A stretch of 43,442 nt of DNA, from positions 1 through 43,442 of the forward strand of contig JAJQFJ010000055.1 of the NCBI GenBank assembly GCA_021201185.1. Direction: 5' to 3'. How positions within the stretch are numbered: position 1 is the first letter of the stretch; every line of letters begins with the position of its first letter. The position numbers and the translations under genes were made by a program. Shown here in pieces: positions 1-8,599 of the stretch. The notes below the pieces were generated by a model. That model saw nothing but the letters and a program-made list of their open reading frames with translations. It did not search any database and was not told the origin of the DNA. Source of the stretch: Clostridiales bacterium (GTDB taxonomy: Bacteria; Bacillota; Clostridia; Oscillospirales; Oscillospiraceae).

Positions 1-533
1 ACCTTGCCGATGGGGCAGTGGATGATGTTGGTCTTGTCCAGACGGTACTCCACCTTACCGGCCTTGGCCTCGGTGACAGCCCGGCCTGCGTCGGGGGTGA
101 CGGTGCCGGACTTGGGGGAGGGCATCAGGCCCTTGGGGCCCAGCACACGGCCCAGACGGCCCACGAACCGCATCATGTCGGGGGTGGCGATGACCACGTC
201 GAAGTCGAACCAGTTCTCCTTCATGATCTTGTCCACCAGATCCATCTCACCCACGTACTCAGCGCCGGCGGCCTTGGCGGCCTCGGCCTGCTCGCCCTTG
301 GCGAACACCAGCACCCGGACGCTCTTGCCGGTGCCGTTGGGGAGGACGATGGCGCCGCGGACCTGCTGGTCGGCGTGACGGCCGTCCACGCCCAGGCGGA
401 GGTGGACCTCCACAGTCTCGTCGAACTTGGCCTTGGCGGTCTTGCCGATGAGCTCCATGGCCTCGGCAGGCTCGTACTGGTTGCCCTTAACGATCAGCTT
501 TGCGCTGTCCTGATATTTCTTCCCCTTAAACAC
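1..533 (-). CDS. rplA: 50S ribosomal protein L1 (partial, 3' end outside window)
   Basis: L1 binds 23S rRNA at the mobile stalk near the E site and helps release deacylated tRNA; in many bacteria it also represses its own operon by binding the mRNA. The visible protein reads [14 protein letters not shown] at its start and contains the L1 signature region ([17 protein letters not shown]) near residues 130-146. I chose the GTG start at 533 because an AGGAGG sits about 9 nt upstream and no ATG fits. About 177 of the usual 230 residues are present; the reading frame is still open at position 1. It lies 14 nt after rplK, the conserved L11-L1 gene pair, so it is co-transcribed with it. Confidence 0.95.
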   Translation of the reverse strand, partial: MFKGKKYQDSAKLIVKGNQYEPAEAMELIGKTAKAKFDETVEVHLRLGVDGRHADQQVRGAIVLPNGTGKSVRVLVFAKGEQAEAAKAAGAEYVGEMDLVDKIMKENWFDFDVVIATPDMMRFVGRLGRVLGPKGLMPSPKSGTVTPDAGRAVTEAKAGKVEYRLDKTNIIHCPIGK

Positions 534-547
534 TGTTTCCTACCTCC

Positions 548-982
548 TTACTCCCCGACGACGATGCCCATGGAACGGGCGGTGCCGGCGATCATGGACA
601 TGGCGGCCTCCAGAGAGGCGGCGTTCAGATCAGGCATCTTCGTCTCGGCGATCTTCTGCAGATCCGCCTTGCTGATGGTGGCGACCTTGTTCTTGTTGGG
701 CACGCCGGAGGCGGTCTCGATGTTGCAGGCCTTCTTCAGCAGCACCGCTGCGGGAGGAGTCTTGCAGATAAAGGTGAAGGAGCGGTCGGCATAGACGGTG
801 ATGACCACGGGGATGATCAGGCCCACATCCTTCTTGGTACGCTCGTTGAATTCCTTGGTAAAGGCGGCGATGTTGACGCCGTGCTGACCCAGAGCAGGGC
901 CCACAGGGGGAGCGGGAGTCGCCTTGCCTGCGGGGATCTGCAGCTTGACATAGCCGGTGATTTTCTTATTTTTAGCTGCCAC
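548..982 (-). CDS. rplK: 50S ribosomal protein L11
   Basis: L11 forms the base of the GTPase-associated centre with 23S rRNA and is needed for factor binding and for stringent-response activation by RelA. The 144-residue product has the typical N-terminal [20 protein letters not shown] followed by the [11 protein letters not shown] loop and the C-terminal rRNA-binding domain ending GIVVGE, full length for the family. The start is the GTG at 982: an AGGAGG at 991-996 leaves an 8-nt spacer. A further GTG three codons upstream overlaps that ribosome site and is rejected. It sits between nusG and rplA in the conserved order. Confidence 0.96.
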   Translation of the reverse strand: MAAKNKKITGYVKLQIPAGKATPAPPVGPALGQHGVNIAAFTKEFNERTKKDVGLIIPVVITVYADRSFTFICKTPPAAVLLKKACNIETASGVPNKNKVATISKADLQKIAETKMPDLNAASLEAAMSMIAGTARSMGIVVGE

Positions 983-1029
983 GAAGAGCACCTCCTAAAA
1001 TTCTTCAGCCGAATGGTTCTGTCCCATTC

Positions 1030-1554
1030 TCACAGTTTGACGGGTTCCACCTGGCTCAGGTCCAGCTCTACCGGGGTCTCCCGGCCGAACAGGGACACGA
1101 TGACGCAGACCTTGCTGCGTTCCAGGTCGATCTTCTCCACCACGCCGATGGAGGAGGTCAGTGCGCCGTCCACGATTTTCACATTGTCTCCCGGAGCGTA
1201 GGACACGTTTACCTCGTGCTTCTCCACACCCAGGGCCGCGATCTCCTCGTCGGTCAGGACGATCGCGTTATTGCCGGAGCCGACGAAGCCCGTGACGCCC
1301 CGGATGTTCCGGATGACGTGCCAGCTCTCGTCGTCGAGCACCATTTTCACCAGCACATAGCCGGGGAAAACCTTGCGCTCCACCGTCTTGGGGCCGTTGT
1401 CCGTGATCTCCGTCACCGTCTCCATGGGGATGGTGACCTCAGAGATCAGGTCGTGCAGGTTGCGGTTGTCCACGTTCTTCATGATGGCGCTGGCCACAGC
1501 GTTCTCATAGCCGGAATAGGTGTGGACCACATACCACTTTGCGTTTTCAGCCAT
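1030..1554 (-). CDS. nusG: Transcription termination/antitermination factor NusG
   Basis: NusG binds RNA polymerase through its N-terminal NGN domain and modulates pausing, Rho termination and coupling to ribosomes. The 174-residue protein begins MAENAKWYVVHTYSGYEN, typical of the NGN domain, has the FPGYVLVKM strand in the middle, and ends with a KOW domain (YAPGDNVKIVDGALTSSIGVV). Five in-frame codons upstream of the ATG at 1554 overlap the end of secE and its ribosome site, so the ATG is preferred. It follows secE by 11 nt and precedes rplK, the standard order in Firmicutes. Confidence 0.95.
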   Translation of the reverse strand: MAENAKWYVVHTYSGYENAVASAIMKNVDNRNLHDLISEVTIPMETVTEITDNGPKTVERKVFPGYVLVKMVLDDESWHVIRNIRGVTGFVGSGNNAIVLTDEEIAALGVEKHEVNVSYAPGDNVKIVDGALTSSIGVVEKIDLERSKVCVIVSLFGRETPVELDLSQVEPVKL

Positions 1555-1565
1555 TTCCCGTATCC

Positions 1566-1898
1566 TCACGCGAAGAGGTCAATGAGGGCACGGACGATGG
1601 CGGCGCTCAGCCAGTCGAACACCCAGATGCACACGCCCACCACCAGGACGCAGGCGATGACCACCAGGGTGTTGTGGAGCACTTCCTTCCCGGTAGGCCA
1701 GATCACCTTTTTCAGCTCCAGACGGAGCTCGTGGAGCCACTTGCCAATGCTCTTCCCGGTGCGGACGAACCAGTTGGGCTTCTTCTCCTTCTTGGCGGGC
1801 TTCTTTTCCGCCTTGGCGTCGGCCTTCTTCTCCGGCTTGTTCTCCGGAGCAGACTCCTGCACGGCGTCCTTTTCCTTCATAGTATTTTTCTCAGCCAT
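1566..1898 (-). CDS. secE: Preprotein translocase subunit SecE
   Basis: SecE clamps the SecY channel in the cytoplasmic membrane and is essential for Sec-dependent export. The 110-residue protein has a long Lys/Glu/Ala-rich cytoplasmic N-terminal extension (residues 1-42), then the conserved amphipathic segment (ELRLELKKVIWPTGKEVL) that packs on SecY, and one transmembrane helix (about residues 78-98, LVVIACVLVVGVCIWVF). The single-helix architecture is the Gram-positive form; the charged extension is longer than in the minimal roughly 60-residue SecE. It lies between rpmG and nusG. Confidence 0.93.
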   Translation of the reverse strand: MAEKNTMKEKDAVQESAPENKPEKKADAKAEKKPAKKEKKPNWFVRTGKSIGKWLHELRLELKKVIWPTGKEVLHNTLVVIACVLVVGVCIWVFDWLSAAIVRALIDLFA

Positions 1899-1921
1899 TG
1901 AAACACACTCACCCTTTCCGA

Positions 1922-2086
1922 TTACTTCGTCTCAACGTGTTCAGTGTGCTTGCGGCAGAAGGGACAATACTTATTCAGCTTCAGCTTTTCAGTGGTGTTC
2001 TTCTTGTTCTTGTTGGTGTTGTAATTTCTCTGCTTGCACTCAGAGCATCTCAGGGTGATCTTCACCCGTGCGCCGGCTTTCGCCAT
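1922..2086 (-). CDS. rpmG: 50S ribosomal protein L33
   Basis: L33 is a small large-subunit protein near the E site. The 54-residue product starts [12 protein letters not shown] and carries two CxxC pairs (CSEC at about 14-17 and CPFC at 41-44), so it is the zinc-binding form. The start at 2086 has an AGGAGG ribosome site 8 nt upstream; a longer frame upstream has no support. It is the first gene of the rpmG-secE-nusG-rplK-rplA operon and is preceded by a long structured leader. Confidence 0.95.
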   Translation of the reverse strand: MAKAGARVKITLRCSECKQRNYNTNKNKKNTTEKLKLNKYCPFCRKHTEHVETK

Positions 2087-2200
2087 GTTCGGCACCTCCT
2101 TAGTTTGTTGTTGGGCTTCGCCATGCAAATCGTCGGGAGCGGCTGACGGAAAATCGCCGTCAGACGCCGCAGACGCATTTGTGCGGCGATGCCTTCGGTT

Positions 2201-2243
2201 GTTTCGGGCACAAAAAATGCCGGTCCTCCGGCAGACCCGAAAC
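2201..2243 (-). terminator. Terminator-like hairpin inside the rpmG leader (possible attenuator)
   Basis: On the minus strand TGCCGG-AGGA-CCGGCA (2218-2233) is followed directly by six T residues (2217-2212), the form of an intrinsic terminator. An outer inverted repeat (GTTTCGGG at 2243-2236 with CCCGAAAC at 2208-2201) encloses both the stem and the T-run. No minus-strand gene lies upstream for it to terminate, and a promoter lies about 170 nt upstream, so it sits within the leader of rpmG. Two further hairpins (2165-2188 and 2143-2163) follow before the gene. Confidence 0.6.
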
Positions 2244-2407
2244 GGGGCAAACTTCCGCCAAAGCACCGGCCAGTCCACACCGCAGACTGCGCCAAAATCC
2301 TTCGACAGAGGGTCTCTGCCTCCCTGCGTGGCGGAGAGACCGCCGTGAGCGGGGGCGGCTGCGCTAAAAAACGCAACACAACAAAGCCCGCTTCCACAGG
2401 TAGAGAT

Positions 2408-2436
2408 AGAATAGCACAGTTTTTAGCCGCCGTCAA
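2408..2436 (-). promoter_or_regulatory. Putative promoter of the rpmG-secE-nusG-rplK-rplA operon
   Basis: Minus strand: TTGACG (2436-2431), a 17-nt spacer, then TATTCT (2413-2408) with a TGC extended -10. Transcription would begin near 2401 and give a leader of about 315 nt before rpmG. Confidence 0.55.
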
Positions 2437-2517
2437 GGATTTTTTGCCGGGCGTCCGGGGATTTTTTGCAACCCTCCGGTTGCTCAAAAAACGTTTCCTG
2501 TTTCTGTAAATTGCGGG

Positions 2518-2546
2518 TTGCATTTTCTCCCCGCACTTGCTATAAT
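2518..2546 (+). promoter_or_regulatory. Promoter of the cytidylate-kinase-like gene
   Basis: TTGCAT (2518-2523), a 17-nt spacer and a perfect TATAAT (2541-2546), about 54 nt upstream of the chosen ATG at 2600. It is divergent from the rpmG promoter. Confidence 0.75.
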
Positions 2547-2599
2547 GTATTTATCAAAAGTCACGGGTCGTCTGCCCGCACAGAAAGGTCGTGAATCAG

Positions 2600-3241
2600 A
2601 TGAAGACATACCCTGTCATCACCATCAGCCGCCAGTTCGCCTCCGGCGGCGCAGAGATCGGGCGGCTGCTGGCCGCACAGCTGGAGATTCCCTTCTATGA
2701 CAACGAGATCATCGAACTGGCCTCCCAGGAGAGCCACTTCGACCCCAAGCTCTTCCGCCGGGTGGAGGAGACCACCGCCACCAACAGCTTCCTCTACGCC
2801 ATCAACCGGCTGGGGGCGGGCAGCGCCTACTCCATGCCCATCAGCGATCAGCTCTACGCCGTCCAGTCCGGCATCATCCGCACCGTGGCGGATCAAACCC
2901 CTGCCGTCATCGTGGGCAGATGCGCCGACGACGTGCTGGCAGGATACACCAAGACGGTGAACGTCTTTGTCCAGGCCGGGATAGAGGCCCGTATCGCCCG
3001 CACCATGGAGCGGCTCGCCCTCAACGAGAGCCGGGCCAGGGCCTACGTCAAGCAGATCGACAAGAGCCGGGCCGCCTATCACAACTTCTACTCCGACCGC
3101 ACCTGGGGCCGCCGGGAGAATTATCACCTGGTCATCGACACCGACGACCTGCCCTTCGACGCGGCCGCCTCCATCATCAAAACCTACGTCATGGCCGTCA
3201 TGGGCCAGGAGCTGGAGCAGGCCAGGGCCGAGATGGAGTGA
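2600..3241 (+). CDS. Cytidylate kinase-like family protein
   Basis: A P-loop nucleotide kinase of the Cytidylate_kin2 type: a 213-residue protein beginning MKTYPVITISRQFASGGAEIG, where the glycine-rich P-loop (SRQFASGGAEIGRLLA) is the variant typical of this family. The lid region holds SRARAYVKQIDKSRAAYHNFY with several Arg/Lys residues, followed by the conserved YHLVIDTDDL near residues 177-186. Canonical CMP kinase (Cmk) is a separate gene, so the substrate here cannot be assigned from sequence. The ATG at 2600 has AAAGG about 11 nt upstream; the in-frame GTG at 2591 is too close to it. A promoter precedes it and a strong terminator follows, so it is probably monocistronic. Confidence 0.85.
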   Translation: MKTYPVITISRQFASGGAEIGRLLAAQLEIPFYDNEIIELASQESHFDPKLFRRVEETTATNSFLYAINRLGAGSAYSMPISDQLYAVQSGIIRTVADQTPAVIVGRCADDVLAGYTKTVNVFVQAGIEARIARTMERLALNESRARAYVKQIDKSRAAYHNFYSDRTWGRRENYHLVIDTDDLPFDAAASIIKTYVMAVMGQELEQARAEME

Positions 3242-3271
3242 TAAGCTGCCGTCCCGTCCGGTCAACTCAGA

Positions 3272-3307
3272 GCACCGCCGTCCGCCCCGCCGGGGCGGGC
3301 GGTTTTT
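3272..3307 (+). terminator. Intrinsic terminator after the cytidylate-kinase-like gene
   Basis: GC-only stem CGCCCC/GGGGCG (within 3283-3297), extended by outer CCGCC/GGCGG pairing, followed by TTTTT at 3303-3307. Confidence 0.75.
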
Positions 3308-3349
3308 GCACTTTTCACCGGAAAATATCTTTCCCTCATTCTGATATTC

Positions 3350-3358
3350 TGTTATACT
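3350..3358 (+). promoter_or_regulatory. Extended -10 element upstream of the helicase-like gene
   Basis: TGT-TATACT (3350-3358) is a good extended -10, about 65 nt before the ATG at 3423. No convincing -35 is seen at the expected distance. Confidence 0.45.
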
Positions 3359-3422
3359 GTTATTAAGAATGTTTTCAGCCTTCTGCCCTGGGCGGAGGGT
3401 CTGATGTCAGGAGTTGCGCCCT

Positions 3423-6400
3423 ATGGAAGAAGAAACACGGAATACCTCCCCCTTGCTGGAGGGGCCTCTGGGCCGGACGGATTGCTGCGATCCTCTGGTG
3501 CCCATCCTCTGCCCGGATGCGGAGACGCTGCTGAGCGTCCTGTCCGCAGGCCGGGCCGTCCCTGTGCGCTGCCCTGACGACTCCGCCGGAGAGGACGAGT
3601 CCGTCGCCGTGGCCGACGTGCCCGGGGACGCTCTGAACGACATGCTGGAGCGGCTGGCCCTGGCGGCGGAGCGGTCTGCCAAGCTCCGGGGCAGCCCCGT
3701 CCTCTGTCTGGCGGAGGACCGGCTGATGCTGAACGGGACGTATTCCGGCCCCCTGCTCCTCTGCCCGGTGGTGCTGGAGGGCGTCCCCGGGGACTGGAGC
3801 CTCCGCCGGGGCAGCGAGAACCCCATCCTGAACCGCCCCCTGCTGGACCGGATGGCCCGGGACTGCTCCGCCCCGGAGGGGAGCTGGCGGCTGAGCCGGG
3901 TCTTTCTCCGGGAGCAGCTGGAGGGCCTGCTGGAGGGCCGGGAGGCCTGGCGTCAGGAGGAGGGGCTCTGGCTGGGCTGCTTCCCGGTGGAGGAGCTGGA
4001 GCGGTACGCCGCTCCACCCCAGACCTGGCCGGAGGGCTCTCTCGCCGCCGCCCTGACCGGAGGGGGCGCTCTTCCCCCTCAGTCCGCCCCTGACCCGGAC
4101 CGGTCCGCCCCGGCGGAGGAGAACATCCTGACCCCCCTCCCCCTGGACGGGGTGCAGATGACCGCTCTGGCCCGGCTGGGCCACGACGGGCACCTTCTGG
4201 TCTCCGGCGGCCGTGGTTCCGGGCGGACCCAGCTGCTGGCGGGTCTGCTGTCCAACGCCATGGGTGGCCGTCAGCACATCCTGGCGGTGGCCCGGACGGA
4301 GCGGGACCGGACTGATCTCCTCCACCGGATGGAGGGTCTGGGCCTGGGGCAGCTCTGCCTCTGCATCCCCCAGACCGGGGACCGGAAAAAGGCGCTGCTG
4401 CGGCAGTACAACCTGGCCCTCCAGCTCCGTCCCCGGGCGGAGGGAGAGGACTTTTTCTCCCTGTCCCAGCAAATCCTCCAGGTGAGCCACCGGCTGGACC
4501 GGTATGTGGACACCCTGCACACCCCCAGCCGCTGCGGCCTGTCCCCCTATCAGCTCATCTGTCACTGTCTGGAGGAGCGGGAGACGGAGGGCCTGCTCTC
4601 CCTGTCCTCCCCCATGCTCAGCCATCTGGACGCCGACGGCCTCCGGTCCCGGCTGGACTGTTCCAACGACCTGGCCCAGGCCGCCCGCTCGCTGGAGACG
4701 GCCCCCAGGTCCCATCCCCTGTCCATCGTCTGGGGCTGTGAGTACCGCCCGGAGCTGCGGGAGGAGATCCCCGCCCGGACGGAGGAGCTGTTTGCCGCCC
4801 TGGACGCCCTGGAGGCTGCCGGGGCGGACTGGTGCGGGCGCACGGGGATGAGCGACCCCTCCTCCCGGGAGGACTGGAACCACCTGTCCGAGACCGCCGG
4901 GCTCCTGCTGGAGTGGCAGGACTACCCCGCCGGGTGGTGCAACTCCACCAAAATCCCCATGCTCGTCGACGCCGTTCAGGAGCTGCGGGAGCGCACAGAG
5001 CGGCTGACCTCCCTCCAGAGCCAGGTGCTGGTCAACTGGGACGAGGGCGTGTTCGATATGGACGCCGTCAGCCTGGAGCGTCAGTGGAGCTTCCTCCAGG
5101 CGGACTGGACGCTGCCCCGGGAGCCTGACCGGGAGAGCGCCCTCCGCCGTCTGCTCAACCAGGCGGAGGGACTGCTCAACGGGCTGGAGCAGGTGGGCCG
5201 TCAGTGGTCCAGGGTCCTCCAGGTGCCCGCCCCCACCACCCGGGACAGCTGGGAGCGGTACAACGAGATCGCCGCCGAGCTGGCCCGCTGGAAGGATATC
5301 CCCAGCGAGTGGGGAGCCTGTCCCAATCTCCAGGGGCTGCTCTGGGACGTGGGGGAGCTCATCCGCCACGGCAGGCAGGCCAAGGAGAGCAAGGAGGTCC
5401 TGCTCCGGGACTGGGACGAGAGCTTTCTCACCCTGGACGGCCGCTCCCTGCAGGCCCGCTGGGAGCGGGAGGGCGGCAACTGGGGCGTCGCCTTGCTCCG
5501 CAGCCGCTCCAACCTCCGCACCCAGCTGGAGGGCTGCTGCAAGGGCAAGCTCACCACCGACGGCATTGAAAACGCCATCCACTGGCTCATCGACTTTCAG
5601 GATGAGCTGGCCAAGTGCGACACCATCTATCACCGCTGGGAAAAGGAGCTGAAAAGCGTCTATAAAGGGGAGGAGACCGTCTGGGTCTGGCTGGAGACCG
5701 CCCGCCAGGTGGCGGACGAGAGCCACGGCTGGCTCACCGAGCTCACCGGCAGCGACGATTTTCTCCGGAAATACGGCAGCTCGGAGGAGGCGGTGGCCGC
5801 CGCCGAGGCTCTCCAGTCCCAGTGGGAGCAGGCCCGGGAGGTGCTGGGCCGACTGGACGTGATGATCGGCCGCACCGGTCAGCCGGACAGCCGGGACTGG
5901 CTGACAGAGCGGCGCAACGACTGCCGCCGTCTCCGCAACCTGCTCACCATCCGCAAGCAGCTGGAGGCCCAGGCCAGAGGGCCGGTGGCCCTGGGCGATT
6001 TCGCCCAGGCCCTGCGGCTGCTGGCCGCCTGCCAGCGGGAGAGCGAGGCCATCGACGCCCTGATGGACCGCTGGTCCGGCGAGCTGGGCGACCTCTACGA
6101 CGGCTCCGACACCGACTGGGACACCCTCTGCGTCCAGAGCGTCCAGGCCGTCCGCTCCGACGAGCTGCTGGGGGAGATGACCGGCGATCTGACCCTCCGG
6201 GCGGAGCTGGCGGGAGACCCCGCCGCCCTGGACTGCGCCCGGAGCCTGACAGACGCCTTCCGGGACGCCTCCGACCGGGCGGACCGGCTGGAGGCCCTGA
6301 CCACCGCCCACCTGGCCGGGGACGGCCCGGACTGGGCGGGGCAGCTCCGGTCCGGGTGCCGGACCCTGCTGGACCACCTGGACGAGCTGGAGGGCTGGAT

Positions 6401-8579
6401 GAACTGGCAGTTCCAGTGCCGCCGGGGAGAGAGTCTTGGGCTCCAGTCCTTTGTCAACTACTTCGACCACGCCATCCCTCCGGAGGAGGATGTGGCCGCC
6501 CTGTTCCGCAAGAGCCTGTACCGGGCGCTGCTCCAGCAGGAGCTGGACTGGGAGCCGGAGCTGAAGCAGTTCTCCGCCCGCCAGTTCCGGGAGCTGCTGC
6601 GGAGCTATGCCCAGCTGGACGGGGAGCTGACCCGCCAGACCCGGGAGGCTCTGTTCGACCTGTCCACCGCCCACATCCCCGACATCTTCCGGGAGGAGGA
6701 GCTGCAGGAGGAGCTGGGCCTGCTTCGCTGGGCCAACTCCACTGGGGCCAGGGACATCTCCCTGGACGGACTGCTCCGGGGGCTGCCCAGGCTGACCCGG
6801 CGGCTGTTCCCCTGCGTGCTGGCCAGCCCCGCCGACGCCCTGCGCTGCTTCTCCCCCGCCGCCGACGGCGCGCCGGTCTTTGACTATGTGGCCATCGACG
6901 GGGCGGACGCCATCGCCTCCGACCCGGGGGCTAGGCTGGTGGGTCTGGGCCGGACGGCCCTGCTCCTGGGGGGCGACATTCCTTCAGAGGGCTCCCTCTG
7001 GACGGACTGTCAGGCCGCCGGGGTGCCCGTCCTCCGGCTGGAGGCGTGCTACCTGCTCCGGCAGGAGAGCCTCCAGTGGCCGGACGCCCACTTCTTCCGC
7101 CGCCGGGGGCTGCCCTCTCCCCGGCCCATGGATTTCCGGCTCCGCTACAAGACGGTAGTGGGCCAGATGGAGGGCAACGCCAACCCCGCCGAGGCCGCCG
7201 CCGTGGCCGATCAGGCGGTGCGGCTCCTCCAGGCGGGGCAGACCGACCTGCTCATCGTCACCCTGACGGCGGAGCAGGCCCGGGACATCCGCCGTCTGCT
7301 GGCCCAGGCCGCCGCCGAAAACCCGGACATCGCCGAAGGGCTGAACGCCCTCCCCGTGGCCCCCACGGACGAGTGCAGCAGTCAGGGCCGGGAGATCGTC
7401 CTGTTCTCCCTGACCCTGGCCGTAGACAAATACGGCAGCCTCTCCCCCGCTCAGACGGCGCTGGGAGGGCGCTCCGCCGCCGACCATTTCTCCGACGCCC
7501 TCGCCCCCTGTCAGGGGGAGCTGTGGCTCTTCTCCTCCCTGGACCGGGGAGACTGGCCCCGGCTGGAGGACGACAGCCTGCCTGAGCTGCTGGACTACGC
7601 CGCCGGCGAGACCCCCCGCCCGGAGGTACAGCATCTCCCCTGCCGGAACCGGATTCAGGAGGAGCTGTGTGCCGCCCTGACGGAGCGGGGCTGGCTGGCC
7701 CAGCCCGGCCCCACCACCGACGCTATCCGCGTCCTGCATCCTGACCGCCCCGGGGACTGGCTGCTGGCCATCCTGCTGGACGGGCCGGACTATGGGGCCA
7801 TCCCCCGGACCCGGGAGCGGGAGCTGGGCCGGGCCGAGCTGCTGGAGTACATGGGCTGGAACCTGTGCCGGGTGTGGACCATGGACTGGTGGCAGGACCG
7901 GGACCGGGTGCTGGAGCAGCTGCTCCGGCTGCTGGACGTGCTGCTCCAGCGGGAGAACGAGCCGCAGCCCGACCCCCAGCCCCGGGAGGAGACATCCAAA
8001 CGCCCCGGGCCGTCCCTGTACACCCCCGCCAGCCTCACCATCATGGGCATCCGGGACAGCGAGGTGTCCGACCCGGACTTCCGGGACCGGGTCTACCGGG
8101 TGGTAGAAGAAGTATTGGAGCAGGAGGCCCCCGTCTCCTTCTCCCAGCTCACCGACCGGGTGCTCACCGCCTTCGGCCTGGACGCCGGGGACGGGGAGCT
8201 GCGGGACACCTGCGCCGTTCTCTGGCGGAGGCTGGGTCTGCGCATCACCCGGGAGGCGGAGGAGCGCTATGTCTGGCGGCTGGATCAGGACCCGGACCGC
8301 TATCGTGGTCTCCGCCGGGCACAGCCCGGGGGCCACTGGCGGGAACCGGGAGACGTGTCCTGTCAGGAGAGCGCCAACGCCGCCTGTGCCGTGCTCCGGC
8401 AGCAGATCGCCCTCGTCCCCGACGAGCTGGCCGCCGGGACCGCCCGCCTGCTGGGCTACGACCCGGAGGACGGGGCCGCCCTGGACTGCGGCCGCCGGGG
8501 CGTGGACTGCGCCCAGTTCATGGGCCGGGTCCAGGAGACCCCGGTGGGTACCCTGGTGCTGGCGGAGCGGAGAGCGTAA
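3423..8579 (+). CDS. Very large SF1 helicase/Vsr-like nuclease family protein (DUF4011-AAA_11-DUF3320 type) with degenerate motifs
   Basis: A 1718-residue protein; start ATG 3423 with CAGGAG 9 nt upstream. Order seen: a shortened DUF4011-like N-terminus (LLLCPVVLEG near residues 113-122); a P-loop region SGGRGSGRTQ (about 261-270); HILAVARTERDRTDLL and DFFSLSQQILQVSHRLDRYV matching the AAA_11 part of DUF4011 helicases; a long helical insert; a Walker B position reading VAIDGAD (D1159); a motif V-like SSQGREIVLFSL (Q1321); a Vsr/MTES_1575-like nuclease segment (LLDGPDY, D1453; RTRERELGRAELLEYMGW); and a DUF3320-like C-terminus (about 1530-1718). The P-loop Lys is Arg (R268), DEAS is DGAD, and the motif VI arginines are missing, so ATPase activity is doubtful. 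Relatives include proposed antiphage proteins, but no defence genes adjoin. The family assignment is recognition from sequence; the function is unknown. Confidence 0.8.
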   Translation: MEEETRNTSPLLEGPLGRTDCCDPLVPILCPDAETLLSVLSAGRAVPVRCPDDSAGEDESVAVADVPGDALNDMLERLALAAERSAKLRGSPVLCLAEDRLMLNGTYSGPLLLCPVVLEGVPGDWSLRRGSENPILNRPLLDRMARDCSAPEGSWRLSRVFLREQLEGLLEGREAWRQEEGLWLGCFPVEELERYAAPPQTWPEGSLAAALTGGGALPPQSAPDPDRSAPAEENILTPLPLDGVQMTALARLGHDGHLLVSGGRGSGRTQLLAGLLSNAMGGRQHILAVARTERDRTDLLHRMEGLGLGQLCLCIPQTGDRKKALLRQYNLALQLRPRAEGEDFFSLSQQILQVSHRLDRYVDTLHTPSRCGLSPYQLICHCLEERETEGLLSLSSPMLSHLDADGLRSRLDCSNDLAQAARSLETAPRSHPLSIVWGCEYRPELREEIPARTEELFAALDALEAAGADWCGRTGMSDPSSREDWNHLSETAGLLLEWQDYPAGWCNSTKIPMLVDAVQELRERTERLTSLQSQVLVNWDEGVFDMDAVSLERQWSFLQADWTLPREPDRESALRRLLNQAEGLLNGLEQVGRQWSRVLQVPAPTTRDSWERYNEIAAELARWKDIPSEWGACPNLQGLLWDVGELIRHGRQAKESKEVLLRDWDESFLTLDGRSLQARWEREGGNWGVALLRSRSNLRTQLEGCCKGKLTTDGIENAIHWLIDFQDELAKCDTIYHRWEKELKSVYKGEETVWVWLETARQVADESHGWLTELTGSDDFLRKYGSSEEAVAAAEALQSQWEQAREVLGRLDVMIGRTGQPDSRDWLTERRNDCRRLRNLLTIRKQLEAQARGPVALGDFAQALRLLAACQRESEAIDALMDRWSGELGDLYDGSDTDWDTLCVQSVQAVRSDELLGEMTGDLTLRAELAGDPAALDCARSLTDAFRDASDRADRLEALTTAHLAGDGPDWAGQLRSGCRTLLDHLDELEGWMNWQFQCRRGESLGLQSFVNYFDHAIPPEEDVAALFRKSLYRALLQQELDWEPELKQFSARQFRELLRSYAQLDGELTRQTREALFDLSTAHIPDIFREEELQEELGLLRWANSTGARDISLDGLLRGLPRLTRRLFPCVLASPADALRCFSPAADGAPVFDYVAIDGADAIASDPGARLVGLGRTALLLGGDIPSEGSLWTDCQAAGVPVLRLEACYLLRQESLQWPDAHFFRRRGLPSPRPMDFRLRYKTVVGQMEGNANPAEAAAVADQAVRLLQAGQTDLLIVTLTAEQARDIRRLLAQAAAENPDIAEGLNALPVAPTDECSSQGREIVLFSLTLAVDKYGSLSPAQTALGGRSAADHFSDALAPCQGELWLFSSLDRGDWPRLEDDSLPELLDYAAGETPRPEVQHLPCRNRIQEELCAALTERGWLAQPGPTTDAIRVLHPDRPGDWLLAILLDGPDYGAIPRTRERELGRAELLEYMGWNLCRVWTMDWWQDRDRVLEQLLRLLDVLLQRENEPQPDPQPREETSKRPGPSLYTPASLTIMGIRDSEVSDPDFRDRVYRVVEEVLEQEAPVSFSQLTDRVLTAFGLDAGDGELRDTCAVLWRRLGLRITREAEERYVWRLDQDPDRYRGLRRAQPGGHWREPGDVSCQESANAACAVLRQQIALVPDELAAGTARLLGYDPEDGAALDCGRRGVDCAQFMGRVQETPVGTLVLAERRA

Positions 8580-8599
8580 AACAGATTTTTCTGTGAGGC

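Noticed and set aside
2062..2523. 153-residue minus-strand frame through the rpmG leader
   Set aside because: It overlaps the promoter, the terminator hairpin and rpmG in another frame, and has no family resemblance.
3375..6674. 1099-residue open frame on the minus strand across the helicase-like gene
   Set aside because: It is the antisense shadow of a very GC-rich gene, dominated by Gly/Pro/Leu/Gln, without known motifs or a ribosome site. The plus-strand protein has clear family homology.
3423..8579. Defence island around the helicase-like gene
   Set aside because: Neighbours are a nucleotide kinase, an HD hydrolase, thiI and cinA; there are no restriction, toxin-antitoxin or mobile-element genes beside it.
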